In this document: positions 63,686 through 64,000 of the stretch, piece by piece | Layout of the letters: each line of letters opens with the position of its first letter | How positions within the stretch are numbered: the stretch's first letter is position 1 | Assembly: GCF_030445035.2 (NCBI RefSeq) | Contig: NC_080680.1 | Location: 99,763,157-99,827,156, forward strand | Direction: 5' to 3' | Origin: Dasypus novemcinctus | Taxonomy: Eukaryota; Chordata; Mammalia; Cingulata; Dasypodidae | DNA length: 64,000 nt | Program-made: the position numbers and the translations under genes | The notes under the pieces: generated by a model | Seen by the model: the letters and a program-made list of their open reading frames with translations, nothing else | Database searches by the model: none | Told to the model about the DNA's origin: nothing

Positions 63686-63816
63686 GGGCTGGCTATGCAT
63701 TTGCTCTGGGCCCCACACTCAGAAGGGCCTGGCACTTGGTTTAATGTTCTGTTGACCAGGGGCTGTGTATTTTCATTTTGCACTGGGCCCCATAAACTGT
63801 GTAGCTGCTCCTGACA
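63686..63816. mobile_element. Possible small DNA transposon relic
   Basis: 'cagggctggctatgcatttg' at the left and 'tgtgtagctgctcctg' at the right give weak terminal inverted repeats. 'ttcattttgcactgggcccc' recalls an old eutherian repeat. Family not established. Confidence 0.35.
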
Positions 63817-64000
63817 AGACTATTTTTAGGGGAATGAAACTGGAGAAGTTGAGGTACAAACTTTGTTTGCCAACATTCTCACAGCCAGACTGTAACTTGG
63901 TGGCCCAAGCTGAAAGCACTGGGCTGGTCCCCTCCTCCCCTTGTCCCTAGAGAAACTGGAAACCATTTGCTATGCTTGCACATTCTATTCTTCTAGTTAT

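Overview
This window reads as gene-poor nuclear DNA from a xenarthran mammal, almost certainly an armadillo (Dasypus type). The diagnosis rests on five tRNA-derived SINEs of the DAS family (1391-1790, 26054-26463, 35114-35606, 52322-52685 rc, 57021-57215 rc; a sixth, dimeric copy at 61920-62313 rc) and on several copies of one L1 lineage whose long, non-primate 3' UTR I recognise as xenarthran. Around these lies the ordinary old mammalian layer: dozens of MIR and L2 fragments, MaLR/MLT1-type LTRs, two hAT-type DNA transposon relics and simple repeats. Repeat names are from memory of consensus sequences, not from a search, so subfamily labels are tentative and edges are usually good to about 10-30 bases.

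I found no intact protein-coding gene, no convincing exon and no functional RNA gene. Every long open frame I examined lies in a repeat, in low-complexity DNA or in sequence without recognisable protein character. The one gene-derived sequence is a processed pseudogene of HMGN1 (54511-55708), complete from 5' UTR to poly(A), broken by frameshifts and inserted in an L2.

Layout. 1-6.5 kb: L2 and MIR fragments, a DAS SINE nested in a MIR, an antisense LTR and three AT-rich unique stretches that look conserved. 6.9-8.5 kb: 1.5 kb that I could not assign. 8.7-17.3 kb: dense MIR/L2, a hAT relic inside a MIR, and a 0.73-kb L1 3' end inside another MIR. 17.4-25.2 kb: L2/MIR with two notable unique blocks (18.1-18.85 kb, CpG-richer; 24.5-24.9 kb, homeodomain-type motifs). 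25.4-27.3 kb: old L1, DAS SINE with a perfect 14-base duplication, young L1 end. 27.6-33.2 kb: further unique blocks among L2/MIR. 33.2-40.7 kb: LTRs, a dimeric DAS SINE, L1 ends. 41-49.4 kb: L2, tandem MIRs, a unique block at 43.04-43.5 kb, a GT-rich stretch, a probable xenarthran LTR and an L1 with a 5' inversion. 49.5-52.2 kb: 2.7 kb of antisense L1 3' UTR. 52.3-64 kb: DAS SINEs, MER5A-like element, HMGN1 retrocopy, LTRs, MIR/L2 and a unique block with an octamer motif at 62.7-63.0 kb.

Biologically the window is best described as an intergenic or deep intronic segment with many candidate conserved noncoding elements. The nested insertions give a readable relative chronology: MIR/L2 first, then MaLR and hAT elements, then the HMGN1 copy, and DAS SINEs and xenarthran L1 ends in the younger layer. 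I see no new biological system here; the best leads are the candidate enhancer blocks and a few mechanistically informative retroposition events.
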